A stretch of DNA of 64,000 nucleotides from Psychrobacter pasteurii. Lineage in GTDB: Bacteria > Pseudomonadota > Gammaproteobacteria > Pseudomonadales > Moraxellaceae. The stretch is taken from NCBI RefSeq assembly GCF_900162815.1, contig NZ_FUGD01000076.1:1-64000 (forward strand), given 5' to 3'. Within the stretch, counting starts at the first letter, position 1, and every line of letters starts with the position of its first letter. The notes under the pieces are model-generated. The model searched no databases, was not told the DNA's origin, and saw only the letters and a list, made by a program, of their open reading frames with translations. Position numbers and translations under genes: made by a program. Shown here piece after piece: positions 17,395 through 27,871 of this stretch.

Positions 17395-18582
17395 TTACTT
17401 GGTTTCGTTAAATAGCTCACGACCAATCAACATACGGCGAATCTCACTGGTACCGGCACCAATCTCATACAGCTTAGCATCACGCCAGAAGCGGCCTAAT
17501 GGATATTCATTGGTGTAGCCATTACCGCCGAAGATTTGAATACCTTCCCCTGCCATCCAAGTTGCTTTTTCGGCACACCACAAGATAACACTGGCACAAT
17601 CTTTACGCACTTCACGGCTATGACCTGCTCCGCGCTCATCAAGCATGTCTAGGTTTTTACCTACGGTATATAAGAAGCTGCGACCGGCTTGAAGAATGGT
17701 GTACATGTCAGCCACTTTACCTTGAATCAGCTGGAATTCACCAATAGATTGACCAAACTGCTTACGGTCATGAATGTAAGGGATAACGTTGTCCATTACC
17801 GCTTGCATGATGCCCACTGGACCTGCCGCCAATACTGCACGTTCATAATCCAGACCACTCATCAATACTTTGACCCCGTTATTTAGGCCACCCATGACGT
17901 TTTCTTCAGGGACAAATACGTTATTGAAGGTCATCTCACCAGTATGACTACCACGCATACCTAGCTTATCTAGCTTCTGCGCTGTGCCAAAGCCTTCCAT
18001 GCCCTTCTCTACTAAGAAAGCAGTGATACCTTTGGCACCTAATTCTGGATTGGTTTTAGCATAGACTACCATTACATCGGCATCTGGACCGTTGGTAATC
18101 CACATCTTGCTACCATTTAACACATAGCCGCCGTCTTTTGCTTCAGCACGTAGCTTCATGCTTGTCACATCAGAGCCTGCACCTGGCTCACTCATGGCCA
18201 AAGCACCGACGAATTCACCGCTGATTAATTTCGGTAAAAACTTCTGCTTTTGCTCTTCACTACCATTACGCTTAATTTGGTTCACACACAAGTTTGAGTG
18301 TGCGCCATAGCTTAGGGCAACTGAGGCTGAAGCGCGGCTAATCTCTTCCATGGCAATCATATGCGCCACATAACCCATGTCCACACCGCCGTACTCTTCT
18401 GGCACGGTAATACCATGCAGGCCTAGGTCACCCATTTTTTGCCATAAGTCCATCGGGAACTCATCACTGCTATCAATCTCAGCAGCACGTGGCATGATTT
18501 CTTTTTCGGCAAAAGCTCTAACGGTGTCACGAAGCGCCTGAATGTCTTCCCCTAACTGAAAATCTAACCCTGGTAAGCTCAT
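17395..18582 (-). CDS. liuA: Isovaleryl-CoA dehydrogenase
   Basis: A 395-residue FAD acyl-CoA dehydrogenase that oxidises isovaleryl-CoA to 3-methylcrotonyl-CoA in leucine degradation. Family signatures [13 protein letters not shown] and the C-terminal [18 protein letters not shown]...GTSEI are present. The sequence [18 protein letters not shown] matches the region where isovaleryl-CoA dehydrogenases carry their unusual catalytic Glu (helix G), rather than the C-terminal Glu used by short- and medium-chain enzymes. It is the last gene of the operon, 69 bp after liuE, and is followed by a terminator. Confidence 0.93.
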   Translation of the reverse strand: MSLPGLDFQLGEDIQALRDTVRAFAEKEIMPRAAEIDSSDEFPMDLWQKMGDLGLHGITVPEEYGGVDMGYVAHMIAMEEISRASASVALSYGAHSNLCVNQIKRNGSEEQKQKFLPKLISGEFVGALAMSEPGAGSDVTSMKLRAEAKDGGYVLNGSKMWITNGPDADVMVVYAKTNPELGAKGITAFLVEKGMEGFGTAQKLDKLGMRGSHTGEMTFNNVFVPEENVMGGLNNGVKVLMSGLDYERAVLAAGPVGIMQAVMDNVIPYIHDRKQFGQSIGEFQLIQGKVADMYTILQAGRSFLYTVGKNLDMLDERGAGHSREVRKDCASVILWCAEKATWMAGEGIQIFGGNGYTNEYPLGRFWRDAKLYEIGAGTSEIRRMLIGRELFNETK

Positions 18583-18651
18583 AAATATCCTTTTTATGTT
18601 GATTGTTAATAGTTTGCTATTAATAGTTAAGTTAACGCTTTTGGCTAAGCA

Positions 18652-19563
18652 TTATTGCTGCTTAGCCAATAAAGCTTTCGCTGTTCTCGAACCATTGGTT
18701 CGGCCCAAAAAATCACTGATTTGCTGACCGATATAGACTAGCTTATCCAAATCTACGCCAGTTTCAATACCCATACCGTGCAGCATATAGACCACGTCTT
18801 CTGTGGCAACGTTACCGGTCGCTCCTTTAGCATAAGGACAACCGCCAAGGCCGGCAACAGAGGTGTCATACTGTGCCACTCCCAAACTTAAAGAAGTTAA
18901 AATATTGGCTAAAGCTTGTCCATAAGTATCGTGGAAATGGCCTGAGATGTCTTTCACATCAATATAGTCCATTGCCGCTTTTAGGGCATTTTGAACTTTA
19001 ATTGGCGTACCCACACCAATGGTATCAGCCACCCCAATATGCTCAGCCCCAATCTCTACCAAACGCTTGGTCACATAAGCCACCTGACTAGGAGCAATCT
19101 CCCCCTCGTAAGGACAACCCACTGTACAAGAGATCACACCGCGCACTTTAATCCCGGCGTCTTTAGCTGCTGCAGCTACTGGGGCGAAGCGCTCGATACT
19201 TTCATCAATACTACAGTTGATATTCTTTTGGCTAAAAGTTTCACTGGCTGACCCAAAGATAACCACTTCGTCTGGAGAAAAAGCCAATGCGTTTTCGAAA
19301 CCACGCATATTTGGTGTTAGCACCGAGTAGCAAACTTCAGGTTTACGCGACTGATTAATCAACTGCATAAGCTCGCTGTTATCGCCCATTTGCGGCACCC
19401 ATTTTGGGGACACAAAACTGGTAGCTTCAAGCTTATTGATACCCGCATCGATTAAGCCTTCAATCAATTCAAACTTAATTTTAGTGGGTACTGTCTGCTT
19501 TTCGTTCTGTAGTCCATCACGAGGACTAACATCGATAATCTGAACCTTGTCTGGATAATTCAT
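18652..19563 (-). CDS. liuE: Hydroxymethylglutaryl-CoA lyase
   Basis: A 303-residue TIM-barrel lyase that splits HMG-CoA into acetyl-CoA and acetoacetate, the final step of leucine catabolism. Metal-site motif DVSPRDGLQNE is at residues 11-21. The HxH pair is in SGHFHDTYG, and the signature GLGGCPYAKGATGN carries the catalytic cysteine. It lies 56 bp after liuD and 69 bp before liuA on the same strand. Confidence 0.95.
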   Translation of the reverse strand: MNYPDKVQIIDVSPRDGLQNEKQTVPTKIKFELIEGLIDAGINKLEATSFVSPKWVPQMGDNSELMQLINQSRKPEVCYSVLTPNMRGFENALAFSPDEVVIFGSASETFSQKNINCSIDESIERFAPVAAAAKDAGIKVRGVISCTVGCPYEGEIAPSQVAYVTKRLVEIGAEHIGVADTIGVGTPIKVQNALKAAMDYIDVKDISGHFHDTYGQALANILTSLSLGVAQYDTSVAGLGGCPYAKGATGNVATEDVVYMLHGMGIETGVDLDKLVYIGQQISDFLGRTNGSRTAKALLAKQQ

Positions 19564-19619
19564 TGGCGTTACTCATCTTCTATGGGTTATAAGGCGTTTG
19601 TGCAGAGATTACAAAACCC

Positions 19620-21749
19620 TTATGCAGGTTCAGTCTCTAGTCTTAACAGCTCATCACCATCTGCTACCAAGTCGCCTGGAGCAAATAGAAACTCTGCCAC
19701 TACGCCATCCGCAGGAGCATTAATGGTGTGCTCAATCTTCATTGCCTCAATGACGGCTAGCGGTTGACCACGCTTCACCTCATCTCCTGCAGCTACTTTG
19801 AAAGCCACAACTTGGCCTGGCATTGGTGACTTTAAGCTACCCGCGGCTTGAGAATCCCCTTCGACATGTGCCATCGGATCAATTAGGGTAATGCTGCCAC
19901 TGCCTTCATCACTAAAGATATGGACCTTCTCATTTTCCACCCAGCTTTGTAGGCTTTTACGCTGTCCATCGATCCACAATATATAGCTATCAGAGTCGCC
20001 TGTACTGTATTCAATGGTGCCGTTATATACTGGTGATTGAGCAGCCTCTGTTTTGTCTTGCTCGTCTTTATCAGCCGCTTTTAGGGTTAAATCAAAAGTT
20101 TGACCGCCTTTGCTGTCTGAGCTTTGTGAGCTGTTGGCTTTAATATTGTTAATGGTGGCAATATAGCTTTGCTCTTCATCCCCTTGGTTTAACAATAATT
20201 CAAACTCACGCTGATAGTCGCTATAGCCTCGCCAGCCGCCCAGGGTGCTAAAGGGATCTTGGGTTTGAGTCTGATTATATGCAGATTTGGCCTGCTGCTC
20301 TGAGTTTAGCTTATTCACCACAGCGGAAGCTACCATTAGTGGTAACGATAGGGGTTGCTGATTAAAGAGCACCTCTTTTTCACGCTCAATTAAGGCGGTA
20401 TCTAACTTAGCTTGGCTAAACGACTCAGTCGCTAAAACATGGCGTAAAAAGGCTACGTTATTCGGAAGACCGACAATTCTTGTTTGTGCTAATGCTTGAT
20501 CTAATTTTGCCAATGCTTGCTCACGCGTTGGGGCATGAACAATCAGCTTCGCAATCATTGAGTCATAGAATGGGCTAATCACATCGCCCTCTTCTACCCC
20601 ATCATCAACGCGGACGGCACCAACGTCAAATTTGGCATGCTCAGGCTTACGGTAAGTAAATAAAGTACCGGTCGCAGGTAAGAATTCATTGTCTGGGTTC
20701 TCAGCACAGATACGCGCTTCGATGGCATGACCTTGAATCGATAACTGCTCTTGTTTAACCGGGATCTCTCCCCCTGCCGCTACCAATAATTGCCACTCAA
20801 CCAAGTCCATACCGGTAATGGCTTCTGTCACTGGGTGCTCTACCTGCAGGCGGGTGTTCATTTCCATGAAATAAAAGCCCATCTCGACCTTACCATCTGC
20901 ACTTGGACGCTGCTCTACGATAAACTCAACCGTACCTGCACCGACATAGTTCACTGCACGGGCAGCATTGATGGCAGCTGTTCCCATGGCTTGACGCATT
21001 TCTTCATCAACACCAGGAGCTGGCGCTTCTTCCAATACTTTTTGGTGGCGGCGCTGTACCGAGCAATCACGCTCAAATAAATGAACATAGTTGCCATGGC
21101 TATCACCAAATACTTGGATTTCAATATGACGCGGGTTTAAGGCGTATTTTTCGATAAGCATCGCATCATTACCAAAGCTAGTAATGGCTTCGCGGCGGCA
21201 AGAATCTAATAAACCCATAAAATCTTCACTGCGCTCTACCAGACGCATACCCTTACCACCACCGCCTGAGCTGGCTTTGATTAATAAGGGATAACCAATT
21301 CTATCGGCCTCTTTATGTAAAAACTCAGGGTCTTGATTGTCACCATGATAGCCTGGAATTAAAGGTACCCCAGCAGTTTCCATCAGCTGCTTTGATTCTG
21401 ACTTAAGCCCCATTGCAGTGATGGCTGAGGCTGAAGGACCAATAAACACAATGCCCGCATCTTCACATGCTTTGGCAAAAGAGGCGTTTTCACTTAAGAA
21501 GCCATAACCTGGGTGAATGGCCTGCGCCCCTGTCTCTTGCGCAATTTTAATCAGCAAGTCACCTTTAAGATAACTGTCTTTTGGCGCTGAGCCTCCTAAG
21601 TAAACGGCTTCATCACAAGCACTAACATGCTTGGCATATCGGTCAGCGTCAGAGTAGACCGCTACCGTACGTACGCCCATACGCTTCGCAGTGGCTGCCA
21701 CTCGACAAGCAATCTCTCCACGGTTGGCGATTAAAATTTTAGAAAACAT
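19620..21749 (-). CDS. liuD: Methylcrotonyl-CoA carboxylase, biotin-carrying alpha subunit
   Basis: A 709-residue protein combining biotin carboxylase (about 1-450) and a biotin carrier domain (about 635-709). The start MFSKILIANRGEIACR is standard. The glycine-rich ATP loop KASSGGGGKGMR and the EMNTRLQVEHPVTE motif are present. The C-terminal VIEAMKIEHTI carries the biotinylated lysine. Pairing with liuB assigns it to 3-methylcrotonyl-CoA rather than propionyl- or acetyl-CoA. The region 500-620 between the domains is poorly conserved, as usual for the BT-coupling region. Confidence 0.94.
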   Translation of the reverse strand: MFSKILIANRGEIACRVAATAKRMGVRTVAVYSDADRYAKHVSACDEAVYLGGSAPKDSYLKGDLLIKIAQETGAQAIHPGYGFLSENASFAKACEDAGIVFIGPSASAITAMGLKSESKQLMETAGVPLIPGYHGDNQDPEFLHKEADRIGYPLLIKASSGGGGKGMRLVERSEDFMGLLDSCRREAITSFGNDAMLIEKYALNPRHIEIQVFGDSHGNYVHLFERDCSVQRRHQKVLEEAPAPGVDEEMRQAMGTAAINAARAVNYVGAGTVEFIVEQRPSADGKVEMGFYFMEMNTRLQVEHPVTEAITGMDLVEWQLLVAAGGEIPVKQEQLSIQGHAIEARICAENPDNEFLPATGTLFTYRKPEHAKFDVGAVRVDDGVEEGDVISPFYDSMIAKLIVHAPTREQALAKLDQALAQTRIVGLPNNVAFLRHVLATESFSQAKLDTALIEREKEVLFNQQPLSLPLMVASAVVNKLNSEQQAKSAYNQTQTQDPFSTLGGWRGYSDYQREFELLLNQGDEEQSYIATINNIKANSSQSSDSKGGQTFDLTLKAADKDEQDKTEAAQSPVYNGTIEYSTGDSDSYILWIDGQRKSLQSWVENEKVHIFSDEGSGSITLIDPMAHVEGDSQAAGSLKSPMPGQVVAFKVAAGDEVKRGQPLAVIEAMKIEHTINAPADGVVAEFLFAPGDLVADGDELLRLETEPA

Positions 21750-21862
21750 AGCTATTCCTTTAGAAGTTGGCTCTTTTACAATATGGCCCTATATGTATTT
21801 ATTCCTTTATTATCTATGAATCTAGCACTCAATAAAGGGGGAGAATTTTATAATACTGAATA

Positions 21863-22684
21863 CTAACTTAACCAATTTGGCTTACGTTTTTGCAAGAAGG
21901 ATTGCACCCCTTCTTTACCTTCATCAGAGGCACGAATATCCGCAATGCCTTCCACGGTTTGTGCAATCAGCGACTCATCAATGGTCTCACCTGCAACATA
22001 TTGCACCAGTTGCTTACACTCTTTCACCGCGTTTGGACTGTTGTTACGGAGCTTTTTGGCCACAGAAGCGACTTTTTCATCCAGCTCTTCAGTGGCCACG
22101 CTTTCATGAATAAGACCGACTCGCTGTGCCTCGACGGCATCAAATACTTCTGCGGTTAAGAAATAACGGTGAGTAGCACGAGCCCCCATAGCTCTGATAA
22201 CGTAAGGGCTGATAGTCGCTGGCACTAAACCTAAACGAACCTCGCTCAAGCAAAAATTAGCAGATTCCACAGCTATCGCGATATCACAAGCAGAAATCAG
22301 TCCGACACCACCAGCATAAACGTCTCCTTGAATAGCAGCAATGGTAGGCTTTGGACAGCTATAAATCACCTTGAGCATTTGCGCCAATTTATCGGCATCT
22401 GCAAGGTTCTCTTCCCGGCTGTAATCAGCCATGGCACGCATCCAGTTTAGATCAGCACCGGCACAAAACGCTTTGCCTTCGGCTGCTAGAACAATGACTC
22501 GCACATCCTTGCTATTGCCTAGTTGAGTAAAAGCTTGGTTTAACTCTTCGATGACGTCATCATTAAAGGCGTTGCGCTTGTCTGGGCGCGCGAGTGTGAC
22601 GGTAGCAATATAATCTTCGACGCTAACTTTTAAGGTATCAAGCTCTGCTAAGGGCGCTAACTGAGAGGGTAAGCTGGTTGTCAT
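21863..22684 (-). CDS. liuC: Methylglutaconyl-CoA hydratase (enoyl-CoA hydratase family)
   Basis: A 273-residue crotonase-fold enzyme expected to hydrate 3-methylglutaconyl-CoA to HMG-CoA. The start is set at ATG 22684 (MTTSLPSQ), with GAGAA six bases upstream; the longer frame to 22759 adds a tail with no family features. Oxyanion-hole segments are KAFCAGADLNWM and IQGDVYAGGVGLISACD, and SEVRLGLVPATISPYV matches the part that holds the catalytic Glu. The substrate is inferred from its place between liuB and liuD. Confidence 0.9.
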   Translation of the reverse strand: MTTSLPSQLAPLAELDTLKVSVEDYIATVTLARPDKRNAFNDDVIEELNQAFTQLGNSKDVRVIVLAAEGKAFCAGADLNWMRAMADYSREENLADADKLAQMLKVIYSCPKPTIAAIQGDVYAGGVGLISACDIAIAVESANFCLSEVRLGLVPATISPYVIRAMGARATHRYFLTAEVFDAVEAQRVGLIHESVATEELDEKVASVAKKLRNNSPNAVKECKQLVQYVAGETIDESLIAQTVEGIADIRASDEGKEGVQSFLQKRKPNWLS

Positions 22685-22788
22685 AAGGTTCTCGTTATCT
22701 CTTATTCTTGCATTCATGAAAGTGGTTGAGTTTGCCTGTAATCTAAGGCTTTGAGGCATAAGCCGCTAAAGTTAATGAAAACCTAGGC

Positions 22789-24399
22789 TTACATTCTAAA
22801 CACGCCAAACTTAGTCTCTTCAATTTCAGCGTTATAAGCCGCGCTTAATCCAAGTGCCAATACTTTGCGAGTATCAGCAGGATCAATTACGCCGTCATCC
22901 CACAAGCGGGCGCTGGCATAATAAGGATGACCTTGTTTTTCGTACATCTCTTTATAAGGAGCTTTGAACGCCTCTTCTTCCTCGGCGCTCCACGTCTCAC
23001 CTTTGCGCTCAATATTGTCACGTTTAACTGTGGCCAATACCGATGCTGCTTGCTCACCACCCATCACTGAAATGCGCGCATTCGGCCACATCCATAAGAA
23101 TCTTGGGCTATACGCACGTCCACACATACCATAGTTACCAGCACCAAATGAGCCGCCAACAATGACTGTGAACTTAGGTACTTTGGCATTGGCAACGGCC
23201 ATTACCATTTTCGCGCCATGACGGGCGATACCTTCGTTCTCATATTTACGGCCAACCATAAAACCGGTGATATTCTGTAAGAACACCAAGGGAATATTGC
23301 GCTTACAGCACAGCTCAATAAAGTGAGTGCCTTTTTGAGCTGACTCACTAAATAAGATACCGTTGTTGGCAATAATACCGACTTTCATGCCTTCAATATA
23401 AGCAAAACCACAGACTAAAGTAGTCGCAAAACGGGCCTTGAATTCATCAAATTCACTGGCGTCCACAATACGCGCAATGATTTCACGAATATCAAACGGC
23501 TTACGGGTATCGGTTGGAATCACGCCATACAGCTCTTTGGCATCGTATTTTGGTTCGCGTGGTTCGATTTGATTGGGGATTTGTTTTGGCGGGCGGTTTA
23601 AGTTACCGACAATATCACGTGCCAGCGATAAGGCGTGCAAATCGTTTTGTGCCAGATAATCCACCACACCAGATAAACGGGTATGCACATCACCACCGCC
23701 TAAGTCTTCTGCACTCACCACCTCACCCGTAGCCGCTTTAACCAGTGGTGGACCGCCTAAGAAGATAGTGCCTTGCTCCTTAACGATGATAGACTCATCA
23801 CTCATTGCCGGAACGTAAGCACCACCTGCGGTACAGCTACCCATGACCACTGCAATTTGCGGAATACCGGCCGCACTCATGTTGGCCTGGTTAAAGAAGA
23901 TACGTCCAAAGTGCTCTTTGTCTGGGAACACTTCATCTTGGTTCGGCAAGTTAGCACCACCTGAGTCAACCAGATATACACAAGGCAGGTTGTTCTCTTG
24001 CGCGATTTCTTGTGCGCGTAAATGCTTTTTGACCGTCATTGGATAGTAAGTACCGCCTTTAACAGTCGCATCGTTACAGACAATCATACATTCAATGCCA
24101 TTGATACGGCCAATACCTGCAATCACACCTGCCGCAGGAATGTCGGCATCATACATATCAAAGGCAGCCATCGGTGCCACCTCTAAGAAAGCGGTTCCCG
24201 GATCCAAAAGACGTTCAACACGCTCACGTGGTAACAACTTGCCACGAGCTAAATGCTTGGCCCGAGAGTGCTCTGGGCCTCCTTGTGCAATCTTCTTTAG
24301 ATGCGCGTGTAAATCATCTACTACTGCCTGCATGGCTGCAGTATTGTCGGCAAACTCTTTTGAATTCGGACTCAGCTTACTGTTAATAATGGCACTCAT
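22789..24399 (-). CDS. liuB: Methylcrotonyl-CoA carboxylase, carboxyltransferase beta subunit
   Basis: A 536-residue carboxyltransferase that moves CO2 from biotin to 3-methylcrotonyl-CoA. Typical stretches are [52 protein letters not shown] and the C-terminal [20 protein letters not shown]. The last is characteristic of MCC beta rather than propionyl-CoA carboxylase beta. It is the second gene of the operon, 98 bp after the AMP-ligase. Confidence 0.95.
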   Translation of the reverse strand: MSAIINSKLSPNSKEFADNTAAMQAVVDDLHAHLKKIAQGGPEHSRAKHLARGKLLPRERVERLLDPGTAFLEVAPMAAFDMYDADIPAAGVIAGIGRINGIECMIVCNDATVKGGTYYPMTVKKHLRAQEIAQENNLPCVYLVDSGGANLPNQDEVFPDKEHFGRIFFNQANMSAAGIPQIAVVMGSCTAGGAYVPAMSDESIIVKEQGTIFLGGPPLVKAATGEVVSAEDLGGGDVHTRLSGVVDYLAQNDLHALSLARDIVGNLNRPPKQIPNQIEPREPKYDAKELYGVIPTDTRKPFDIREIIARIVDASEFDEFKARFATTLVCGFAYIEGMKVGIIANNGILFSESAQKGTHFIELCCKRNIPLVFLQNITGFMVGRKYENEGIARHGAKMVMAVANAKVPKFTVIVGGSFGAGNYGMCGRAYSPRFLWMWPNARISVMGGEQAASVLATVKRDNIERKGETWSAEEEEAFKAPYKEMYEKQGHPYYASARLWDDGVIDPADTRKVLALGLSAAYNAEIEETKFGVFRM

Positions 24400-24497
24400 G
24401 ACATCCCTTATCTATGATTTTACTCGCCACTATTTGTACTAAGTATTGGTTTACAGTGGCGGTTATTTATAATTAATGGTTACGCACTTCTTAGGAT

Positions 24498-26297
24498 TTA
24501 TAACCCCAATTCTTCGATCATCATCTCAGTGATTTTGTACTTCTGGATTTTACCGGTGATGGTCATTGGATACTCAGTGACAAAGCGGTAGTACTGCGGC
24601 ACTTTATAATGAGCAATGTTGTCCTTACAGAACTGCTTAACCTCATCCTCTGTTAGCTCCACACCTTTTCTTGGGATAATCCAAGCGGCCAGTACCTCAC
24701 CGTATTTTTTGTCAGGGACACCCACAATCTGTACATCACTGATTTTTGGATGACGGTATAAGTAGTTTTCAATCTCGACCGGATAGATATTCTCACCACC
24801 ACGGATAACCATATCTTTACTACGGCCAACGACTTTAATATAACCCTCTTCATCCATGGTCGCTAGGTCACCGGTGTGCATCCAGCCATCTTGAATGGAT
24901 TGTTTGGTCTTAAATCGACTACCCCAGTAGCCTTTCATCACCGAATAGCCTTTGGTTAATAGCTCACCGGTTTCACCAACTGGCACTACCTCACCAGTTT
25001 CGGTATCCACAATTTTTACTTCTAAATTTGGCTGTACTAAGCCGACAGTCGACACCTGCTTTTCAAGCGGTGTGTGTTTGTTGGTCTGACAAGATACTGG
25101 GCTGGTCTCAGTCATACCATAAGCAATGGTGACCTCACTCATGTGCATCTCATCGATAACACGGCGCATGACCTCAATCGGACAGCTTGAACCCGCCATA
25201 ATGCCGGTACGTAAGGTCGATAAGTCGTATTTATCAAAGTCTGGGTGATCTAGCTCTGCAATAAACATGGTCGGTACGCCATGCAACGCCGTACATTTTT
25301 CGCTTTGTACCGCCTCTAACACGCTTAATGGCTCAAACCCATCATTAGGATAAACGATACAACCCCCATGGGTTAAAATCGCTAAGTTACCTAAGACCAT
25401 ACCAAAGCAGTGATACAGTGGCACAGGAATACATAAGCGATCCTCCTCGCTTAAGTCCATCGCTTCACCGATAAAGTAGCCATTATTTAAGATATTGCGG
25501 TGAGTTAGCGTCGCACCTTTAGGGGTACCTGTGGTACCACTGGTAAACTGAACGTTGATGGCATCGGTGTTTTTGAGCTGTGCCTGACGCTCAGCCACAC
25601 GGGGGTCATTGGCATCACCGTCTTGCATCCATTCTGAGAACTTCTGCATAAAGCCAAACTCTTCATCACTGCCCGGCTCATCAATCCAGATGATACGCTC
25701 AACCGTAGGAATCTCGACCAGATCCAGCTGATAGTAAGGCTTGTGATAAATCTCAGGACATAATTCACGGATGATATTGGCATAGTCACTGGTCTTAAAG
25801 TGACGCATTAATACCAGCGCCGTACAGCCTAATTTGTTTAAAGCATATTGCAGCTCAAAGCTACGATAGGCAGGGTTGATGTTTACTAGAATCACACCCA
25901 CTTTCGCGGTAGCCAGTTGCATCAGTAGCCACTCAGCATTGTTATGCGACCAGATACCGACACGATCACCAATCTCCAGCCCCATTTCAATCATGGCACT
26001 GGCGAGTTGATTCACTTTTTGCTGTAGCTCACGATAAGTCCATCGGATATTTTGATGACAGACAACTAAAGCCTCTCTGTCGGGATATTTTTCAACCACG
26101 GCATCAAAGAAATCACCAATAGTGGCTTCAATGAGCGGAGTTTCTGGCCCACGATCATGGCTCATTTTTAAAGGCGCATTGGCAGATTTTGCGCCCATAC
26201 TGACGCCTTGTAAGGCGCTTAGATCAACAGGGGGATTTTTTTTTGAAACAGAAGAAGCGTTGGAGGTATTACTTGAAGAATTGACAGAACCAATCAT
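24498..26297 (-). CDS. AMP-forming acyl-CoA ligase, first gene of the leucine/isovalerate operon
   Basis: A 599-residue adenylate-forming enzyme, read from ATG 26297 because AAAGGA lies 7 bases upstream; the frame extends to 26333. Residues 1-60 are a Ser/Asn-rich, low-complexity tail. The P-loop-like A3 motif [18 protein letters not shown]5 motif [10 protein letters not shown]7 motif [17 protein letters not shown]8 motif [16 protein letters not shown] and the C-terminal catalytic Lys (TGKIQKYKI) are intact. It resembles medium- or branched-chain acyl-CoA synthetases. Its position suggests it activates isovalerate, or acetoacetate made by LiuE, but the substrate is not determined by sequence. 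Confidence 0.87.
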   Translation of the reverse strand: MIGSVNSSSNTSNASSVSKKNPPVDLSALQGVSMGAKSANAPLKMSHDRGPETPLIEATIGDFFDAVVEKYPDREALVVCHQNIRWTYRELQQKVNQLASAMIEMGLEIGDRVGIWSHNNAEWLLMQLATAKVGVILVNINPAYRSFELQYALNKLGCTALVLMRHFKTSDYANIIRELCPEIYHKPYYQLDLVEIPTVERIIWIDEPGSDEEFGFMQKFSEWMQDGDANDPRVAERQAQLKNTDAINVQFTSGTTGTPKGATLTHRNILNNGYFIGEAMDLSEEDRLCIPVPLYHCFGMVLGNLAILTHGGCIVYPNDGFEPLSVLEAVQSEKCTALHGVPTMFIAELDHPDFDKYDLSTLRTGIMAGSSCPIEVMRRVIDEMHMSEVTIAYGMTETSPVSCQTNKHTPLEKQVSTVGLVQPNLEVKIVDTETGEVVPVGETGELLTKGYSVMKGYWGSRFKTKQSIQDGWMHTGDLATMDEEGYIKVVGRSKDMVIRGGENIYPVEIENYLYRHPKISDVQIVGVPDKKYGEVLAAWIIPRKGVELTEDEVKQFCKDNIAHYKVPQYYRFVTEYPMTITGKIQKYKITEMMIEELGL

Positions 26298-26840
26298 AAC
26301 GAATCCTTTCGTTGCTATGAACGTTATTACCATTAACGTTGTTGTGAAAACTACATAGCTGTTAACTATATAAAAATAGGGTTAACACTTTATCTTCCTG
26401 CACCAACGGTCGCAGTGATAAGGCGCTAACCTGCCCAAAATCCTTTTGGAAAATTATGATATCGGTGACATTTGGTGGGTCACCATAACTGTGTTGCTGA
26501 TAGGTCTTAAAACGGACTTTAGGCAAATAAGACTGCTCACCTAAACTGTTTATTTATTTCTAAAACAGTAACTTAGTCTTATAACCAAGCCATATCAGGA
26601 CACATCTGTTTACTGCCCTAATATAAAGGCTAATCATGGTCGATGTCAACCTAAGCTGTCTGCCAAATTTTATTTATCTGCTCACTTATTCTGTGAATTT
26701 GACTACGTTATCCCTAAAAAACTTATCTTTCTTCCTTATTTTTATATTGATAAACTGGACAGCATCCCCCATATAATTTTACTAACTTACTCAAAACTAT
26801 TTAATTGATAACCGCACTATACAACTGATTGAGACACTAA
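26298..26840. promoter_or_regulatory. Divergent control region of the leucine operon and hslO, rich in inverted repeats
   Basis: No gene is supported in these 543 bases. Inverted repeats seen: AACGTTA (26320-26326)/TAACGTT (26334-26340), only 23 bases before the ligase start; GGTGAC (26464-26469)/GTCACC (26479-26484); and a nested pair with outer arms ATAAGACT (26527-26534)/AGTCTTAT (26575-26582) and inner arms ACTGTTT (26545-26551)/AAACAGT (26563-26569). They are candidate operators for the leftward operon. No LiuR-type regulator gene lies nearby. Confidence 0.45.
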
Positions 26841-27770
26841 ATGACCGAACTTACTGATTTACGTCAACGCTTTTTTATCGCAGACTCACCTGTTCGTGGT
26901 GATGTGGTCCGCTTACAACATAGCTATGCCACCATCACTGCACAAAAAGAGTATCCTGAATCAATCAAGCGATTATTGGGCGAGATGTTGACGGCAGCCA
27001 GCTTATTGATTGGTACGCTTAAAATTGATGGGACTTTATCTATTCAGCTACAGTCCTCAGATGAAAGCAGTTTACTAAATTGGGCCATGGCAGAATGTGA
27101 CCAATCAGGTATCATTCGTGCTTTAGCCAGCTGGAAAAATGAGACCGAAGAGCAGCAACAAGCTTGGGCCAACAAAGCCAGTGCCGATGAGGCCTTCGCT
27201 GAATTAGGCGCTGTGGGCAAAGGGGTTATGTTCATTAATATTCAGCCTGCCAAAGGGGAAGCCTATCAAGGTATCGTTGAAAGAAGCCATAACAATCTAG
27301 CCGAGTGTTTGGCACACTACCAGCTACAATCAGCACAGATTCCAACGCTAATTAACTTAGCCTGTGATGGCCTGCAAGCTGGCGGTATCTTAGTGCAGAT
27401 GTTGCCTCGCACCGCAGAAGAGCAGTATCAAGTAGAGCAGGATGAGACCGCAGGCATCGATGATGACCTATGGACACGATTAACCCTACTGACTCGTACT
27501 GTGAAGTTTGAAGAGCTAACCACACTGGATGCCAATGAAATCATCTATCGTTTGTATAACGAAGAGAGCGTAGTGGCGCCAGATCCTGTGGCCCTAGAAT
27601 TTGGTTGCACTTGTTCTCGTGACAAATGTGAAGCAGCCATCGCTCAAATTGGGGAAGCTGAAGCCTTAGAAATCGTTGAAGAGCAAGGCGGCACTTTTGA
27701 GATGGATTGTGGCTTCTGTGGCTCTATCTATAAGTTCAATAAAGCCGATATCGAAGAGATTTTTAGCTAA
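26841..27770 (+). CDS. hslO: Hsp33 redox-regulated chaperonin
   Basis: A 309-residue holdase chaperone switched on by oxidation of a C-terminal zinc centre. The zinc motif is visible as FGCTCSRDKC and, about 30 residues later, DCGFCG, matching the C-x-C...C-x-x-C pattern of the family. The N-terminal domain has the usual AEMLTAASLLI-like segment (here GEMLTAASLLIGTLKIDG). It stands alone and shares a bidirectional terminator with the convergent hydrolase gene. Confidence 0.95.
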   Translation: MTELTDLRQRFFIADSPVRGDVVRLQHSYATITAQKEYPESIKRLLGEMLTAASLLIGTLKIDGTLSIQLQSSDESSLLNWAMAECDQSGIIRALASWKNETEEQQQAWANKASADEAFAELGAVGKGVMFINIQPAKGEAYQGIVERSHNNLAECLAHYQLQSAQIPTLINLACDGLQAGGILVQMLPRTAEEQYQVEQDETAGIDDDLWTRLTLLTRTVKFEELTTLDANEIIYRLYNEESVVAPDPVALEFGCTCSRDKCEAAIAQIGEAEALEIVEEQGGTFEMDCGFCGSIYKFNKADIEEIFS

Positions 27771-27824
27771 TTGACCTTTTGCTAATTAATGCTGAATGAC
27801 TTAATGATTTAATAATTTAGCTAT

Positions 27825-27861
27825 AAAAAAACCTCCTAGGCTAAGCTTAGGAGGTTTTTTT
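27825..27861. terminator. Bidirectional terminator between hslO and the hydrolase gene
   Basis: Arms of about 13 bases, AAAAAACCTCCTA and TAGGAGGTTTTTT, flank an AT-rich loop. It serves both convergent genes. Confidence 0.9.
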
Positions 27862-27871
27862 AGGGGTCTCT

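Noticed and set aside
22685-22759. N-terminal extension of the methylglutaconyl-CoA hydratase to ATG 22759
   Set aside because: The added 25 residues have no family features, and ATG 22684 has a better-placed ribosome-binding site.
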